Origin: Phaeacidiphilus oryzae TH49
GTDB lineage: Bacteria > Actinomycetota > Actinomycetes > Streptomycetales > Streptomycetaceae
DNA: 64,000 nucleotides
NCBI RefSeq assembly: GCF_000744815.1
Contig: NZ_JQMQ01000004.1
Location: forward strand, 62,001 to 126,000
Direction of reading: 5' to 3'
Every line of letters starts with the position of its first letter. The stretch's first letter is position 1. The position numbers and the translations under genes are program-made. Positions 1 through 8,004 of this stretch are shown piece by piece. The notes under the pieces were generated by a model, which was given only the letters and a program-made list of their open reading frames with translations, was not told the origin of the DNA and searched no databases.

Positions 1-128
1 GCGGCGGGCTGGTCTTCTCCGCCCTGAGCAACACCTGCGCGATGGGCAACCTCCTCGGCCGGCTCCCCTTCAACCGCGGCACGGCGAGCTGCGACCTGGA
101 CACCACGCTCGCCGCGCTGAAGAGGTAG
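1..128 (+). CDS. C-terminal end of a rhodanese-like/DUF2892 membrane protein (partial)
   Basis: Only the last 41 codons are inside the window (frame from base 3, stop TAG at 126-128). The tail holds a hydrophobic stretch followed by NTCAMGNLLGRLPFNRG and ends CDLDTTLAAL. This resembles the C-terminus of actinobacterial rhodanese-like proteins that carry a DUF2892 (YgaP-like) membrane segment, where a conserved TCAM...LPYNR element follows the last membrane span. Such proteins handle sulfane sulfur at the membrane. The MFS gene starts 17 nt downstream, so the two may be co-transcribed. The family call rests on a short tail. Confidence 0.6.
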   Translation, partial: GGLVFSALSNTCAMGNLLGRLPFNRGTASCDLDTTLAALKR

Positions 129-145
129 CGGGGAACACGTCGACC

Positions 146-1411
146 ATGTCGACACCGCCCACACCGCCGATCGCGGCCTCCCTCGCGGCCCGGCCCGCCG
201 TGCGCCTCGGACTGCGGGCGAACCGTTCGCAGTTCACCCTCCTCGTCGTGGTCAACCTCTGCGTCGGCGGGCTGGTCGGCCTGGAACGGACCACCGTGCC
301 GCTGATCGGCACCGAGGTGTTCCGGCTGGCCGACGACCTCGCGGTCTTCTCCTTCATCGCCGCCTTCGGCGTCACCAAGGCGCTCACCAACCTGGCCGCG
401 GGCGCGCTCACGGCCAGGTTCCGGCGCAGGCGGCTGCTGCTGGCGGGCTGGCTGGCCGGCGTCCCGGTGCCCTTCGTGCTGGCCTGGGCGCCGTCCTGGG
501 GCTGGATCGTGGCGGCGAACGTGCTGCTCGGTCTCAACCAGGGGCTGGCCTGGTCGATGACGGTCAACATGAAGATCGACCTGGTCGGGCCGGCCCGCCG
601 GGGGCTGGCCACCGGGCTGAACGAGGCCGCCGGCTACACCGCCGTCGGCGCGACCGCCCTGGTCACCGGCTATCTCGCGACCGCTTACGGGCTGCGCCCC
701 GCCCCCGAACTCCTCGGCGTCCTCTTCCTGGCCGCCGGGCTCGGGCTCTCCCTGGTGGTCCGGGACACCGGCGCCCATGCGGCGCTCGAACTGGCCCGGC
801 ACGGCGGCCCGCCGGCCCGGCGTGCCGGGGCCGGCTTCGGCGCCGTCTTCGCCGAGACCTCCTGGCGCGACCGCTCGCTGCGCGGCGCCAGCCAGGCCGG
901 TCTTGTCAACAACCTCAACGACGGCCTCACCTGGGGCGTCTTCCCGCTGCTCTTCACCGGCCACGGGCTCGGCCTGGCCGCCGTCGGACTGATCAAGGGC
1001 CTGTACCCGATCCTGTGGGGTCTCGGCCAGGTGCCCACCGGCCACCTCGCGGACCGCGTCGGCCGCAAGCCCCTGATCGTCGCCGGCATGCTGGTGCAGT
1101 CCGCCGGCTTCGTCCTCGCCCTCGCGCTGATCGGCCATCCGCTCTTCGCCGGGATCGCCTCGGCGGTGCTCCTCGGTCTCGGCACCGCCATGGTCTACCC
1201 GGCCCTGCTGGCCTCGGTCTCCGACCACGCCCATCCCGCCCACCGGGCCAACGCCCTCGGCACGTACCGGTTCTGGCGGGACATCGGCTACGCCGCGGGC
1301 GCCGTGGTCGCCGGTCTGCTGGCCGACACCCTCGGGCTGGACGCGACCGTCATCGCCGCCGCCGCGCTGACCGCGGGCTCCGGGCTGCTCGCCGCCCGCT
1401 GGATCGTCTGA
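146..1411 (+). CDS. MFS transporter
   Basis: This is a 421-residue polytopic protein with about 12 hydrophobic spans and a size typical of the major facilitator superfamily. The sequence between spans 2 and 3 is basic (RFRRRRLLLAG), and the second half repeats the motif as GHLADRVGRKPLIVAG, the MFS loop signature. It should act in the cytoplasmic membrane as a proton-coupled exporter; the substrate cannot be read from the sequence. The ATG at 146 follows the rhodanese-like gene by 17 nt, which suggests an operon. Actinobacteria often pair such an MFS protein with a rhodanese-type protein, so a role in sulfur or metalloid handling is possible but unproven. Confidence 0.85.
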   Translation: MSTPPTPPIAASLAARPAVRLGLRANRSQFTLLVVVNLCVGGLVGLERTTVPLIGTEVFRLADDLAVFSFIAAFGVTKALTNLAAGALTARFRRRRLLLAGWLAGVPVPFVLAWAPSWGWIVAANVLLGLNQGLAWSMTVNMKIDLVGPARRGLATGLNEAAGYTAVGATALVTGYLATAYGLRPAPELLGVLFLAAGLGLSLVVRDTGAHAALELARHGGPPARRAGAGFGAVFAETSWRDRSLRGASQAGLVNNLNDGLTWGVFPLLFTGHGLGLAAVGLIKGLYPILWGLGQVPTGHLADRVGRKPLIVAGMLVQSAGFVLALALIGHPLFAGIASAVLLGLGTAMVYPALLASVSDHAHPAHRANALGTYRFWRDIGYAAGAVVAGLLADTLGLDATVIAAAALTAGSGLLAARWIV

Positions 1412-1624
1412 CGCCCGTCCCTCGACGCACCGAGCGCATGCCAATGGCACACGCCCCCGGAATCGCAACCGTAGCCGGGGAGGCTCGTTAGGGCTGGCAT
1501 AGCGCTGGGGCGGCCGGAGGCGGCGCGAGGGGAGCAGGAACGTTCCCTCGGGCCCGCGTCGCGGCGTTCCCCAGGTATGTGGCCTACCTGCCCTCGGTAC
1601 CGGACGCACGTCGCTGGAGCTGCC

Positions 1625-1885
1625 ATGACATCCGACCGCCCGACACCCCGCCCACCGCTGCACAAGCTGTTCGCGGTCTCCCGGGAGCTGGCCGACACCC
1701 TCGAACTCTGGGCCGAGGTGGCCGGCACCCGTACGGTCGGCCCCGGCGCCCGGTTGATCGTGCAGTTCGACCGGGCGGCCACGCTGGGCACGCCGACCCT
1801 GGTGATGGCCACCATCCCGCTCGGCCACGAGGCGGCCGCGCAGCTCACCGCCGTGGTCCGACAAGGCCTCGACCAGCTCGGCTGA
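1625..1885 (+). CDS. Small hypothetical protein (86 aa)
   Basis: I do not recognise a family. The ATG at 1625 was preferred over the GTG at 1577 because a GGAG box lies 6 nt upstream and the residues before it are low-complexity. The product is soluble, with no signal peptide or membrane span. Its predicted helix-strand pattern ends in an amphipathic helix (AAAQLTAVVRQGLDQLG). Its 3' end overlaps the 3' end of the convergent EamA gene by 41 nt. Codon use is typical for the genome, with position 3 almost all G/C, which supports real coding. Confidence 0.55.
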   Translation: MTSDRPTPRPPLHKLFAVSRELADTLELWAEVAGTRTVGPGARLIVQFDRAATLGTPTLVMATIPLGHEAAAQLTAVVRQGLDQLG

Positions 1886-2852
1886 TCCCGGGGTCGCCGC
1901 CGGCCTCGGTGACGGTGGCGGCCTCGGTGACGGTGGCGGGCCCGGCGCCGGTCCGCTGCGGCCGGCCCGGCAGGCAGGCCGCGCACGTGCCGGCCAGGAT
2001 CAGTCCGCAGCCGGCCCAGGCGGCGGGGGAGAGGCGCTCGTGCAGCGCCAGCACCCCGATCAGCGCCGCGGCCAGCGGTTCGGCTAGGCTGAGGGTCCCG
2101 GCCGTGGTGGCCCGGACCCGGCGGAGGCCCGCCGTGAAGAGCCGGTACGCCGCCGCGGTCGCGACCAGGCCGAGCCAGCCGACCAGGGCGAGGCCGCGGC
2201 CGTCGTGGACCGGCGCCGGGCCCGCGACCATCCAGGGCAGCAGCGGGACGGCCCCCGCCAGCAGCGAGATCGCGGACAGCGCGGGCAGGTCGGCGGCGGG
2301 GTTCGCGGTGGCCAGCCGCTTCGCGAAGACCGTGTACAGGCCGTAGCAGGCGCCCGCGGTCACGGCGAGGAGGAGGCCCAGCGGGTCCACCCGTGCCGCG
2401 CCCGGGGCGAGCAGCAGGGCGCAGCCGGCCACCGCCGCGACCGTCCCGGCGAGCCAGCCCGCGCCGGTCCGCTCGCCGGACACCCAGCGGGCGCACAGCC
2501 CCGTCGCGGCCGGCGCGGTGCCCAGCGCGATCACCGTGGCCAGGGCCGCCCCGGTGCGGGCCACCGAGGAGAGGAAGGCCGCCTGGTACAGCCCGGTCGA
2601 GAGGGCGCAGACCAGCAGCGGCCGCAGCACCGTCCGCAGCACGGCCCGGCTCGCGAGGGCCCGCAGCCGGCCCGGGCGGACGGTGAGCGCGGCCAGCGCC
2701 AGCCCGCCGACCAGCAGCCGCCAGCCGCCCAGCGCCACCGGGGAGAGGTCGCCGCCCGCGAGCAGCTGGGCGGGGCCCACGGTGCCCCACAGCACTGCCG
2801 CGCCGAGCACCAGGGCCATGCCGGCCGGGGTGCCGTTCCTTCGTGCATCCAT
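1845..2852 (-). CDS. EamA/DMT-family transporter
   Basis: This 335-residue protein consists of two repeats of about five hydrophobic spans each, the EamA (drug/metabolite transporter) layout. The first repeat begins ALVLGAAVLWGTVGPAQLL, a typical EamA start, and each half ends with a short basic tail. Members export amino acids or small metabolites across the cytoplasmic membrane. The ATG at 2852 was chosen because a TAnnnT hexamer (TAGTCT, 2861-2866) sits 8 nt upstream, which would give a leaderless or nearly leaderless transcript. The divergent Lrp/AsnC gene begins 64 nt away. That pairing is common for amino-acid exporters controlled by their own Lrp-type regulator, so an amino acid or analogue is the likely substrate. 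Confidence 0.85.
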   Translation of the reverse strand: MDARRNGTPAGMALVLGAAVLWGTVGPAQLLAGGDLSPVALGGWRLLVGGLALAALTVRPGRLRALASRAVLRTVLRPLLVCALSTGLYQAAFLSSVARTGAALATVIALGTAPAATGLCARWVSGERTGAGWLAGTVAAVAGCALLLAPGAARVDPLGLLLAVTAGACYGLYTVFAKRLATANPAADLPALSAISLLAGAVPLLPWMVAGPAPVHDGRGLALVGWLGLVATAAAYRLFTAGLRRVRATTAGTLSLAEPLAAALIGVLALHERLSPAAWAGCGLILAGTCAACLPGRPQRTGAGPATVTEAATVTEAGGDPGISRAGRGLVGPRR

Positions 2853-2897
2853 GGCCCGGGAGACTAGGCAGAACAGCAGGCCTGCGGGGCGACCGCC

Positions 2898-2915
2898 GTA
2901 TGTCGTTCGGCATAC
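2898..2915. promoter_or_regulatory. 18-bp imperfect palindrome, likely Lrp/AsnC operator
   Basis: The sequence has five-base arms GTATG and CATAC around a core whose CG pairs also match, so 12 of 18 positions obey the dyad. It lies between the divergent EamA and Lrp/AsnC genes, directly before the regulator ATG at 2917. The position fits autoregulation and control of the transporter. Function is inferred from symmetry and location only. Confidence 0.5.
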
Positions 2916-2916
2916 C

Positions 2917-3408
2917 ATGGATTTCGTGGAACTTGATGCGCTGGACCGGGCCCTGCTGCGGGAGCTGCAGAACGATGCCCGGCAGACCAACCGCGAGCTG
3001 GCCGCGAAGACCGGTGTCTCGCCGTCCACCTCGCTGGAGCGGGTCCGGCTGCTCCGCCGCCGGGGCGTGATCACCGGCTACCACGCGGTGCTCGACCTCG
3101 ACGCGGCCGGACGGCCGGTCCAGGCGCTGATCTCGGTCCGGATCCGCCCGCCGGCCCGTGCCGTCATCGAGGGCTTCCGGGAGTGGGCGGCCAGGCTGCC
3201 CGAGGTGATCGGCCTCTTCGTCACCTCCGGCACCCACGACTTCCTGATCCATGTGGCCGTGCCGAACGTGGACAGCGTCTACGCCTTCGTGATCGACCGG
3301 CTCACCGAGCGGCGCGAGGTCGCCGACGTGCAGACCACGATGGTCTACGAGCATGTGCAGACCCGCTGCGTGGAGCCGGCCGCGGCCGACCCGGCCCGGG
3401 CCGGCTAG
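2917..3408 (+). CDS. Lrp/AsnC family transcriptional regulator
   Basis: This 163-residue protein has the full Lrp/AsnC layout. An N-terminal winged helix-turn-helix starts ELDALDRALLRELQNDARQT, followed by the recognition segment GVSPSTSLERVRLLRRRGVI. A C-terminal RAM (ligand-binding) domain from about residue 75 includes the GxxD-like turn SGTHDFLIHVAV. It should bind DNA as an oligomer and respond to an amino acid. The ATG at 2917 starts the conserved domain almost at once. Its divergence from an EamA exporter, with a palindrome between them, suggests it controls that exporter and itself. Confidence 0.93.
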   Translation: MDFVELDALDRALLRELQNDARQTNRELAAKTGVSPSTSLERVRLLRRRGVITGYHAVLDLDAAGRPVQALISVRIRPPARAVIEGFREWAARLPEVIGLFVTSGTHDFLIHVAVPNVDSVYAFVIDRLTERREVADVQTTMVYEHVQTRCVEPAAADPARAG

Positions 3409-3488
3409 CTCGCGGCCGAACGGGTGGGCGGACCTCCGGGGCGGCGGCCGGATACCGAGATCAACGGGAAAGCGCGGACGATTCCGCC

Positions 3489-3494
3489 TAGGGT
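3489..3494 (+). promoter_or_regulatory. -10 hexamer of a leaderless gnd promoter
   Basis: TAGGGT matches the Streptomyces TANNNT -10 pattern and ends 7 nt before the ATG at 3502. Transcription would therefore start at or next to the start codon. No Shine-Dalgarno box is visible, which agrees with a leaderless mRNA. I saw no clear -35 element. Confidence 0.45.
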
Positions 3495-3501
3495 CGGCGC
3501 T

Positions 3502-4941
3502 ATGGCTGAGAAGGCGGAGATCGGTGTCACCGGACTCGCGGTGATGGGACGGAATCTGGCGCGCAACCTCGCTCGGCACGGGCACCGGGTCGCGGTGCAC
3601 AACCGGACCGAGGCGCGCACGCGGTCGCTGGTGGAGGAGTTCGGCTCGGAGGGCGACTTCCTCCCGGCCTACAGCGCCCAGGAGTTCGTGGACGCGCTGG
3701 AGCGCCCGCGGCGGCTGGTCGTCATGGTCAAGGCCGGCGGGCCCACGGACGCGGTGATCGAGGAGTTCGCCCCGCTGCTGGAGCCCGGGGACATGATCGT
3801 GGACGGCGGCAACGCCCATTACCTGGACACCCGGCGGCGGGAGAAGGCGCTCCGTGAGCGCGGCATCCACTTCGTGGGCACCGGGATCTCCGGCGGCGAG
3901 GAGGGCGCGCTGAACGGGCCGAGCATCATGCCCGGCGGGTCGGCGGAGTCCTGGGAGGCGCTCGGACCGCTGCTGACCGACATCGCGGCGGTCGCCGAGG
4001 GCGAGCCCTGCTGCAGCCACCTGGGCCCGGACGGCGCCGGGCACTTCGTCAAGATGGTCCACAACGGCATCGAGTACTCGGACATGCAGCTCATCGCCGA
4101 GGCCTACGACCTGCTGCGCAGCGGGCTGGGCAAGAAGCCGGCGGAGATCGCGGAGACCTTCCGGAAGTGGAACGAGGGGCGGCTGGACTCCTATCTGATC
4201 GAGATCACCACCGAGGTCCTCGCCCATACCGACGCCGACACCGGCAAGCCCTTCGTGGACATCGTGCTGGACCAGGCCGAGCAGAAGGGCACCGGCCGCT
4301 GGACCGTGCAGACCGCGCTGGACCTGGGCATCCCGGTGACCGGCATCGCCGAGGCGACCTTCGCCCGTTCGCTCTCCGGCAGCGCCGGGCTGCGCGAGGC
4401 GACCGAGGGGGTGCTGCCCGGCCCCGAACGGAAGGCGCTGACCGGGGCGGAGGCGGACGGCTTCGCCGACGCGATCGAGGAGGCGCTCTTCGCGTCCAAG
4501 ATCGTGGCCTACGCCCAGGGCTTCAACATGATCCAGGCCGGTTCCGCGGAGTACGACTGGAACATCGACCTGGGGGCGGTGGCCCGGCTGTGGCGGGGCG
4601 GCTGCATCATCCGCGCCCGCTTCCTGAACCGGATCACCGAGGCCTACGCCGAGGACCCGGCGCTGCCCACGCTGCTGACCGCGGACTACTTCCGGGACGC
4701 GCTGGCCGGCGCGCAGACCGGCTGGCGCCGGGTGGTGGCCGAGGCCGCCCGGCTGGGCATTCCGGCCCCGGGCTTCTCCAGCGCCCTGGCCTACTACGAC
4801 GGGCTGCGCGCGGCCCGCCTGCCGGCCGCCCTGATCCAGGGCCTGCGGGACTACTTCGGCGCCCACACCTACCACCGCACCGACCGCTCCGGGACCTTCC
4901 ACACCCTCTGGGGCGGCGACCGCACCGAGGTCGAGCCGTGA
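3502..4941 (+). CDS. gnd: 6-phosphogluconate dehydrogenase (decarboxylating)
   Basis: The 479-residue length fits the long, NADP-type 6PGDH found in enterobacteria and many actinomycetes. Visible signatures are the Rossmann start IGVTGLAVMGRNLARN with the NADP-selecting HNRT, the substrate loop FVGTGISGGEEGA, the HFVKMVHNGIEY helix carrying the catalytic Lys and Asn, and the C-terminal tail TYHRTDRSGTFHTLWGG. The enzyme converts 6-phosphogluconate to ribulose 5-phosphate, CO2 and NADPH in the pentose phosphate pathway. The ATG at 3502 was chosen because the conserved N-terminus starts there and a -10 hexamer sits just upstream. A strong hairpin follows the gene. Confidence 0.97.
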   Translation: MAEKAEIGVTGLAVMGRNLARNLARHGHRVAVHNRTEARTRSLVEEFGSEGDFLPAYSAQEFVDALERPRRLVVMVKAGGPTDAVIEEFAPLLEPGDMIVDGGNAHYLDTRRREKALRERGIHFVGTGISGGEEGALNGPSIMPGGSAESWEALGPLLTDIAAVAEGEPCCSHLGPDGAGHFVKMVHNGIEYSDMQLIAEAYDLLRSGLGKKPAEIAETFRKWNEGRLDSYLIEITTEVLAHTDADTGKPFVDIVLDQAEQKGTGRWTVQTALDLGIPVTGIAEATFARSLSGSAGLREATEGVLPGPERKALTGAEADGFADAIEEALFASKIVAYAQGFNMIQAGSAEYDWNIDLGAVARLWRGGCIIRARFLNRITEAYAEDPALPTLLTADYFRDALAGAQTGWRRVVAEAARLGIPAPGFSSALAYYDGLRAARLPAALIQGLRDYFGAHTYHRTDRSGTFHTLWGGDRTEVEP

Positions 4942-4986
4942 CCACCGGGTGATCGACCGGGTGACACCGGCTGAATCCCGGCCAAC

Positions 4987-5022
4987 CTCAGCCGCCCCCA
5001 AGCCATTTGGGAGGCGGCTGAG
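4987..5022 (+). terminator. Hairpin terminator after gnd
   Basis: The arms CTCAGCCGCC and GGCGGCTGAG, extended inward by CCAA/TTGG pairs, leave a short GCCA-type loop. The hairpin begins 45 nt after the gnd stop. No long T run follows, as is usual for streptomycete terminators. Confidence 0.7.
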
Positions 5023-5057
5023 TCGTTCTCGGGGCCCTGGGGCGGAAGCCGGGGTTC

Positions 5058-5067
5058 TATGTACATA
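5058..5067. promoter_or_regulatory. TATGTACATA palindrome upstream of the PE-PPE gene
   Basis: A perfect 10-bp palindrome lies about 80 nt upstream of the secreted hydrolase start, in a locally AT-richer stretch. It could be a regulator site or part of the promoter; no factor can be assigned. Confidence 0.3.
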
Positions 5068-5149
5068 CGCGTTCGCAAACACTACTGTGTGACGCGGACA
5101 GGACAGGGCACCGAGTCCTGCCGTCCAGCCACAGGGGGAACAGACCATC

Positions 5150-5926
5150 GTGAAGGCAATCAGCCTGGTTCGCCGTGCCGCCGCCGTCACCGCCTCGGCG
5201 GCGGCGCTCGCACTGACCGCCGCCGTCGCCCCGGCCACCGCTCACGCGGACGCTCCGGGCCACTACTACATCGAGGTCGGCGGCACTGGGGCCACGCCGC
5301 CGGCGCCGCACTGCACCTACTCCTACGACGCCGCGAACGGGGCACTCCGACTCGGCTCCGCCGCGATCCCGGTGTGCTACCCGGCCACCGCCGGACCGGT
5401 CATCGGCACCAGCGGTCCGCTGGTCGACCTCGGCAACGGTCAGGTGCACCCGGACGCACTGACGGCGCCGAGCTTCGACGCCAGCGTCCAGCAGGGCTAC
5501 CGGAACACGCTGAAGGCGGCCGAGGACACCTACCACGCCCATCCGAACGCGCGCATCACGATCACCGGCTACTCGCAGGGCGCACTGGTCGCGGACCAGG
5601 TGCTGCAGACCATCGCGCACGGCACCGACATCCCGAGCTCGCAGGTGGACGGCATGCTTTACGCCGACCCGATGCAGCCCGGCACCGGCCTCGGCACCCT
5701 CCTCCCCAAGGGGGTGGGCATTCCCGGCCTGATCACCTCGCCGGGCGCGGGGCCGGTCGACTTCGGCCGCATCCCGGTCGAGCGGTACTGCCTGACCGGC
5801 GACCCGATCTGCAATGTCACGCCCACCGACCTCGGAGGCTATGTCAGGCAGCACCCCCGCTACCCCACCGACGTCATCCCGCAGACCCTCGGCCGGGACG
5901 GCGGCAACGGCACCACCATGCTGTAG
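5150..5926 (+). CDS. Secreted PE-PPE domain serine hydrolase
   Basis: This 258-residue protein has a clear Sec signal peptide (about residues 1-34, cleavage near AHA-DAP). The mature part resembles the PE-PPE (alpha/beta hydrolase, cutinase-like) domain. The nucleophile elbow GYSQGA places the catalytic Ser at residue 142. Conserved features include ARITITGYSQGALVADQV and a later DPxxP-like segment (YADPMQPGTG). Two cysteine pairs fit an exported, disulfide-bonded enzyme. Family members cleave ester bonds in lipids or small esters. The GTG start at 5150 fits the signal peptide. The gene stands alone, between the gnd terminator and a long bidirectional hairpin. Confidence 0.8.
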   Translation: MKAISLVRRAAAVTASAAALALTAAVAPATAHADAPGHYYIEVGGTGATPPAPHCTYSYDAANGALRLGSAAIPVCYPATAGPVIGTSGPLVDLGNGQVHPDALTAPSFDASVQQGYRNTLKAAEDTYHAHPNARITITGYSQGALVADQVLQTIAHGTDIPSSQVDGMLYADPMQPGTGLGTLLPKGVGIPGLITSPGAGPVDFGRIPVERYCLTGDPICNVTPTDLGGYVRQHPRYPTDVIPQTLGRDGGNGTTML

Positions 5927-5943
5927 AGCCCACCGCCGGGTGA

Positions 5944-5993
5944 GGACGGGCCCCGGGAACCGGTCGACAGCGACCGGTTCCCGGGGCCCGTCC
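5944..5993. terminator. Long bidirectional terminator between convergent genes
   Basis: A perfect inverted repeat with 23-base arms (starting GGACGGGCCCCGGG) and a 4-nt loop lies between the convergent PE-PPE gene and the accE end. It can terminate both directions and forms the physical left edge of the biosynthetic cluster. Confidence 0.85.
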
Positions 5994-5996
5994 CGC

Positions 5997-6221
5997 TCAA
6001 CGGCGCCAGCTGGTGGGGGAGTGGTAGGGGGCGTCGCGCTCGGGCCTGGTCCAGCGGGGCCCGGACGGCGCCGGGCGGCCGGGATCCGGGCCGGTCCCGC
6101 CCGCGCGGGTGAGGAGCACCGCGGTCAGCGCGGCGAGCTCGTCCTCGGCGAGGCTGCCGCGCTCGACACGGATCAGCGGGCCGGATTCCGGCACGACGGT
6201 CACTGTCATGGTCACGGTCAT
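5997..6221 (-). CDS. Acyl-CoA carboxylase epsilon subunit
   Basis: This 74-residue protein has the compact layout of actinomycete AccE/PccE subunits: an N-terminal strand (PLIRVERGSLAEDELAAL) and helix, then a Pro-rich linker, and a C-terminal WxxRPER-like element (RWTRPERDAPYH). Epsilon subunits are small activators that bind the beta subunit and stimulate carboxylation. The ATG at 6221 lies 12 nt after the beta-subunit stop, so the two genes form an operon. The same SARP-type promoter should drive both, tying them to the neighbouring polyketide cluster. Confidence 0.85.
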   Translation of the reverse strand: MTVTMTVTVVPESGPLIRVERGSLAEDELAALTAVLLTRAGGTGPDPGRPAPSGPRWTRPERDAPYHSPTSWRR

Positions 6222-6233
6222 GGGCTGGGCTCC

Positions 6234-7796
6234 TCACTGCGGTGGGTTGCCGTGCTTGCGCTGGGGCAGGTCGGCGTGCTTGGTGCGCAGCATGTGCAGG
6301 GAGCGGATGAGGACCTCGCGGGTCTCGGCGGGGTCGATGACGTCGTCGACCAGTCCGCGTTCGGCCGCGTAGTAGGGGTGGATGAGCTCGGCCTTGTACT
6401 CCTTGACCATGCGCCGGCGCATGGCCGAGCCCGCCTCCGGACTCTCAGCGTCGGCGGCGGCGATCTGGCGGCGGAAGATGACGTTGGCGGCGCCCTCGGC
6501 GCCCATCACCGCGATCTCGTTGGTGGGCCAGGCGTAGGACAGGTCCGCGCCCACCGAGCGGGAGTCCATCACGATGTAGGCGCCGCCGTAGGCCTTGCGC
6601 AGGATCAGCGAGATCCGCGGGACGGTGGCGTTGCAGTAGGCGTACAGCAGCTTGGCGCCGTGCCGGATGATGCCGCCGTGCTCCTGGTCCACCCCGGGCA
6701 GGAAGCCGGGCACGTCCAGCAGGGTGAGGATGGGGATGTTGAAGGCGTCGCACATCTGCACGAAGCGGGCGGCCTTCTCGCTGGCGTTGATGTCCAGCAC
6801 CCCGGCCAGGGCCTGCGGCTGGTTGGCCACGATCCCCACCACCTGGCCGTCCATCCGGGCCAGGGCCACGATCACGTTGGTCGCCCAGCGCTCGTGGATC
6901 TCCAGGTACTCGCCCTCGTCCACCAGGGACTCGATCACCGCGCGCATGTCATAGGGCCGGTTGCCGTCCGCGGGCACCAGGTCCAGCAGGTCCTCGCAGC
7001 GCCGGCTCGCGGGGTCCTCGGTGACCTGCGCGGGCGGCATCTCCCGGTTGTTGGCCGGCAGCAGCGACAGGAGGTAGCGCACCTCCTCCAGGCAGGACTC
7101 CTCATCGTCGTAGGCGAAGTGGCACACCCCAGAGACCTCGGCATGCACGTCCGCGCCGCCCAGGCCGTTCTGGGAGACCTGCTCGCCGGTGACGGCCTGG
7201 ACCACGTCCGGGCCGGTGATGAACATCTGGCTGGTCTCGCGGACCATGAAGACGAAGTCGGTGAGCGCTGGGGAGTAGGCCGCGCCGCCCGCGCACGGGC
7301 CCAGCATCACCGAGATCTGCGGGATGACCCCGGAGGCCCTGGTGTTGCGCTGGAAGATCCCGCCGTAGCCGGCCAGCGCGGTCACGCCCTCCTGGATCCG
7401 GGCGCCGGCCCCGTCGTTGAGGGAGATCAGCGGCGCGCCCGCGGCGATGGCCATGTCCATGATCTTGTGGATCTTGGTGGCGTGGGCCTCGCCCAGCGCC
7501 CCGCCGAAGATCCGGAAGTCATGGGCGTAGACGAACACCGTCCGCCCGTGCACGGTCCCCCAGCCGGTGATCACCCCGTCGGTGTAGGGCTTCTTGTTCT
7601 CCAGCCCGAACCCCGAGGCCCGATGCCGCCGCAACGGCTCCACCTCGTTGAAGGACCCCTCGTCCAGCAACAACGCGATCCGCTCCCGCGCCGTCAGCTT
7701 GCCCTTGGCATGCTGCGCCTCGGTCGCCCTCTCACTCGGACCCGCCACAACCTGGTCCCTGATCCGGCCGAGTTCCTCGACCTGCTCGGTCAGCAT
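6234..7796 (-). CDS. Acyl-CoA carboxylase beta (carboxyltransferase) subunit
   Basis: This 520-residue biotin-dependent carboxyltransferase belongs to the PccB/AccB family. The N domain holds KGKLTARERIALLLDEGSF and the oxyanion turn LNDGAGARIQEGV. The C domain holds the GGAYIVM loop, with the second oxyanion turn RKAYGGAYIVMDSRSVGAD. It transfers CO2 from carboxybiotin to acetyl- or propionyl-CoA. The start was set at the ATG at 7796 because GAGGAG lies just upstream; an upstream in-frame start at 7841 has no such support. A SARP-type promoter at 7848-7890 points at this gene, which argues that it supplies extender units to the PKS. No biotin-carrier alpha subunit is nearby. The residue that selects acetyl versus propionyl was not resolved. 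Confidence 0.93.
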   Translation of the reverse strand: MLTEQVEELGRIRDQVVAGPSERATEAQHAKGKLTARERIALLLDEGSFNEVEPLRRHRASGFGLENKKPYTDGVITGWGTVHGRTVFVYAHDFRIFGGALGEAHATKIHKIMDMAIAAGAPLISLNDGAGARIQEGVTALAGYGGIFQRNTRASGVIPQISVMLGPCAGGAAYSPALTDFVFMVRETSQMFITGPDVVQAVTGEQVSQNGLGGADVHAEVSGVCHFAYDDEESCLEEVRYLLSLLPANNREMPPAQVTEDPASRRCEDLLDLVPADGNRPYDMRAVIESLVDEGEYLEIHERWATNVIVALARMDGQVVGIVANQPQALAGVLDINASEKAARFVQMCDAFNIPILTLLDVPGFLPGVDQEHGGIIRHGAKLLYAYCNATVPRISLILRKAYGGAYIVMDSRSVGADLSYAWPTNEIAVMGAEGAANVIFRRQIAAADAESPEAGSAMRRRMVKEYKAELIHPYYAAERGLVDDVIDPAETREVLIRSLHMLRTKHADLPQRKHGNPPQ

Positions 7797-7847
7797 CCGG
7801 CTCCTCGTCGCTCGGTGTTCCGCCGCGGACGGCCTCCGCACCCTCCG

Positions 7848-7890
7848 TCTCTACCGCCGCGGTCTTGAGGCCGACTCGAACGGCACTCAG
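7848..7890 (-). promoter_or_regulatory. SARP-type promoter of accB-accE
   Basis: Read on the minus strand, heptamers CTGAGTG (7884-7890), TCGAGTC (7873-7879) and TCAAGAC (7862-7868) step by exactly 11 nt. After 8 nt comes the hexamer TAGAGA (7848-7853). This is the known arrangement for ActII-ORF4/DnrI-type SARP binding, with direct heptamers at one helical turn and 8 nt from -10. The accB start is about 50 nt downstream. Confidence 0.65.
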
Positions 7891-7911
7891 GCCCGGTGCG
7901 CGCGCCGTCCG

Positions 7912-7954
7912 CCCAGCCGGATTTGAGCACCGCTCTAGGCCGCCCGGCCAGCAT
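7912..7954 (+). promoter_or_regulatory. SARP-type promoter of the O-methyltransferase operon
   Basis: Heptamers CCCAGCC (7912), TTGAGCA (7923) and TCTAGGC (7934) are spaced by 11 nt. After 8 nt comes CAGCAT (7949-7954). The three heptamers align one for one with those before the ketoreductase gene (CCGAGCG, TTGAGGT, TCTAGGT). The O-methyltransferase starts 50-56 nt downstream. Together with the accB promoter this forms a bidirectional control island. Confidence 0.65.
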
Positions 7955-8004
7955 CGGTTCCCAGAACGGAAGACCCGCGCCATCGGAATTGCGGCCGCAA
8001 AGGG

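Noticed and set aside
1412-1624. Possible riboswitch or small RNA upstream of the small hypothetical gene
   Set aside because: No recognisable conserved box or stable hairpin with supporting features was found in this 213-nt gap.
1288-5238. A 1316-codon open frame on the minus strand across several genes
   Set aside because: It is opposite to gnd, the Lrp gene and the PE-PPE gene, is rich in Arg/Pro/Gly/Ala, shows no domain, and arises from GC-biased codons of the real genes.
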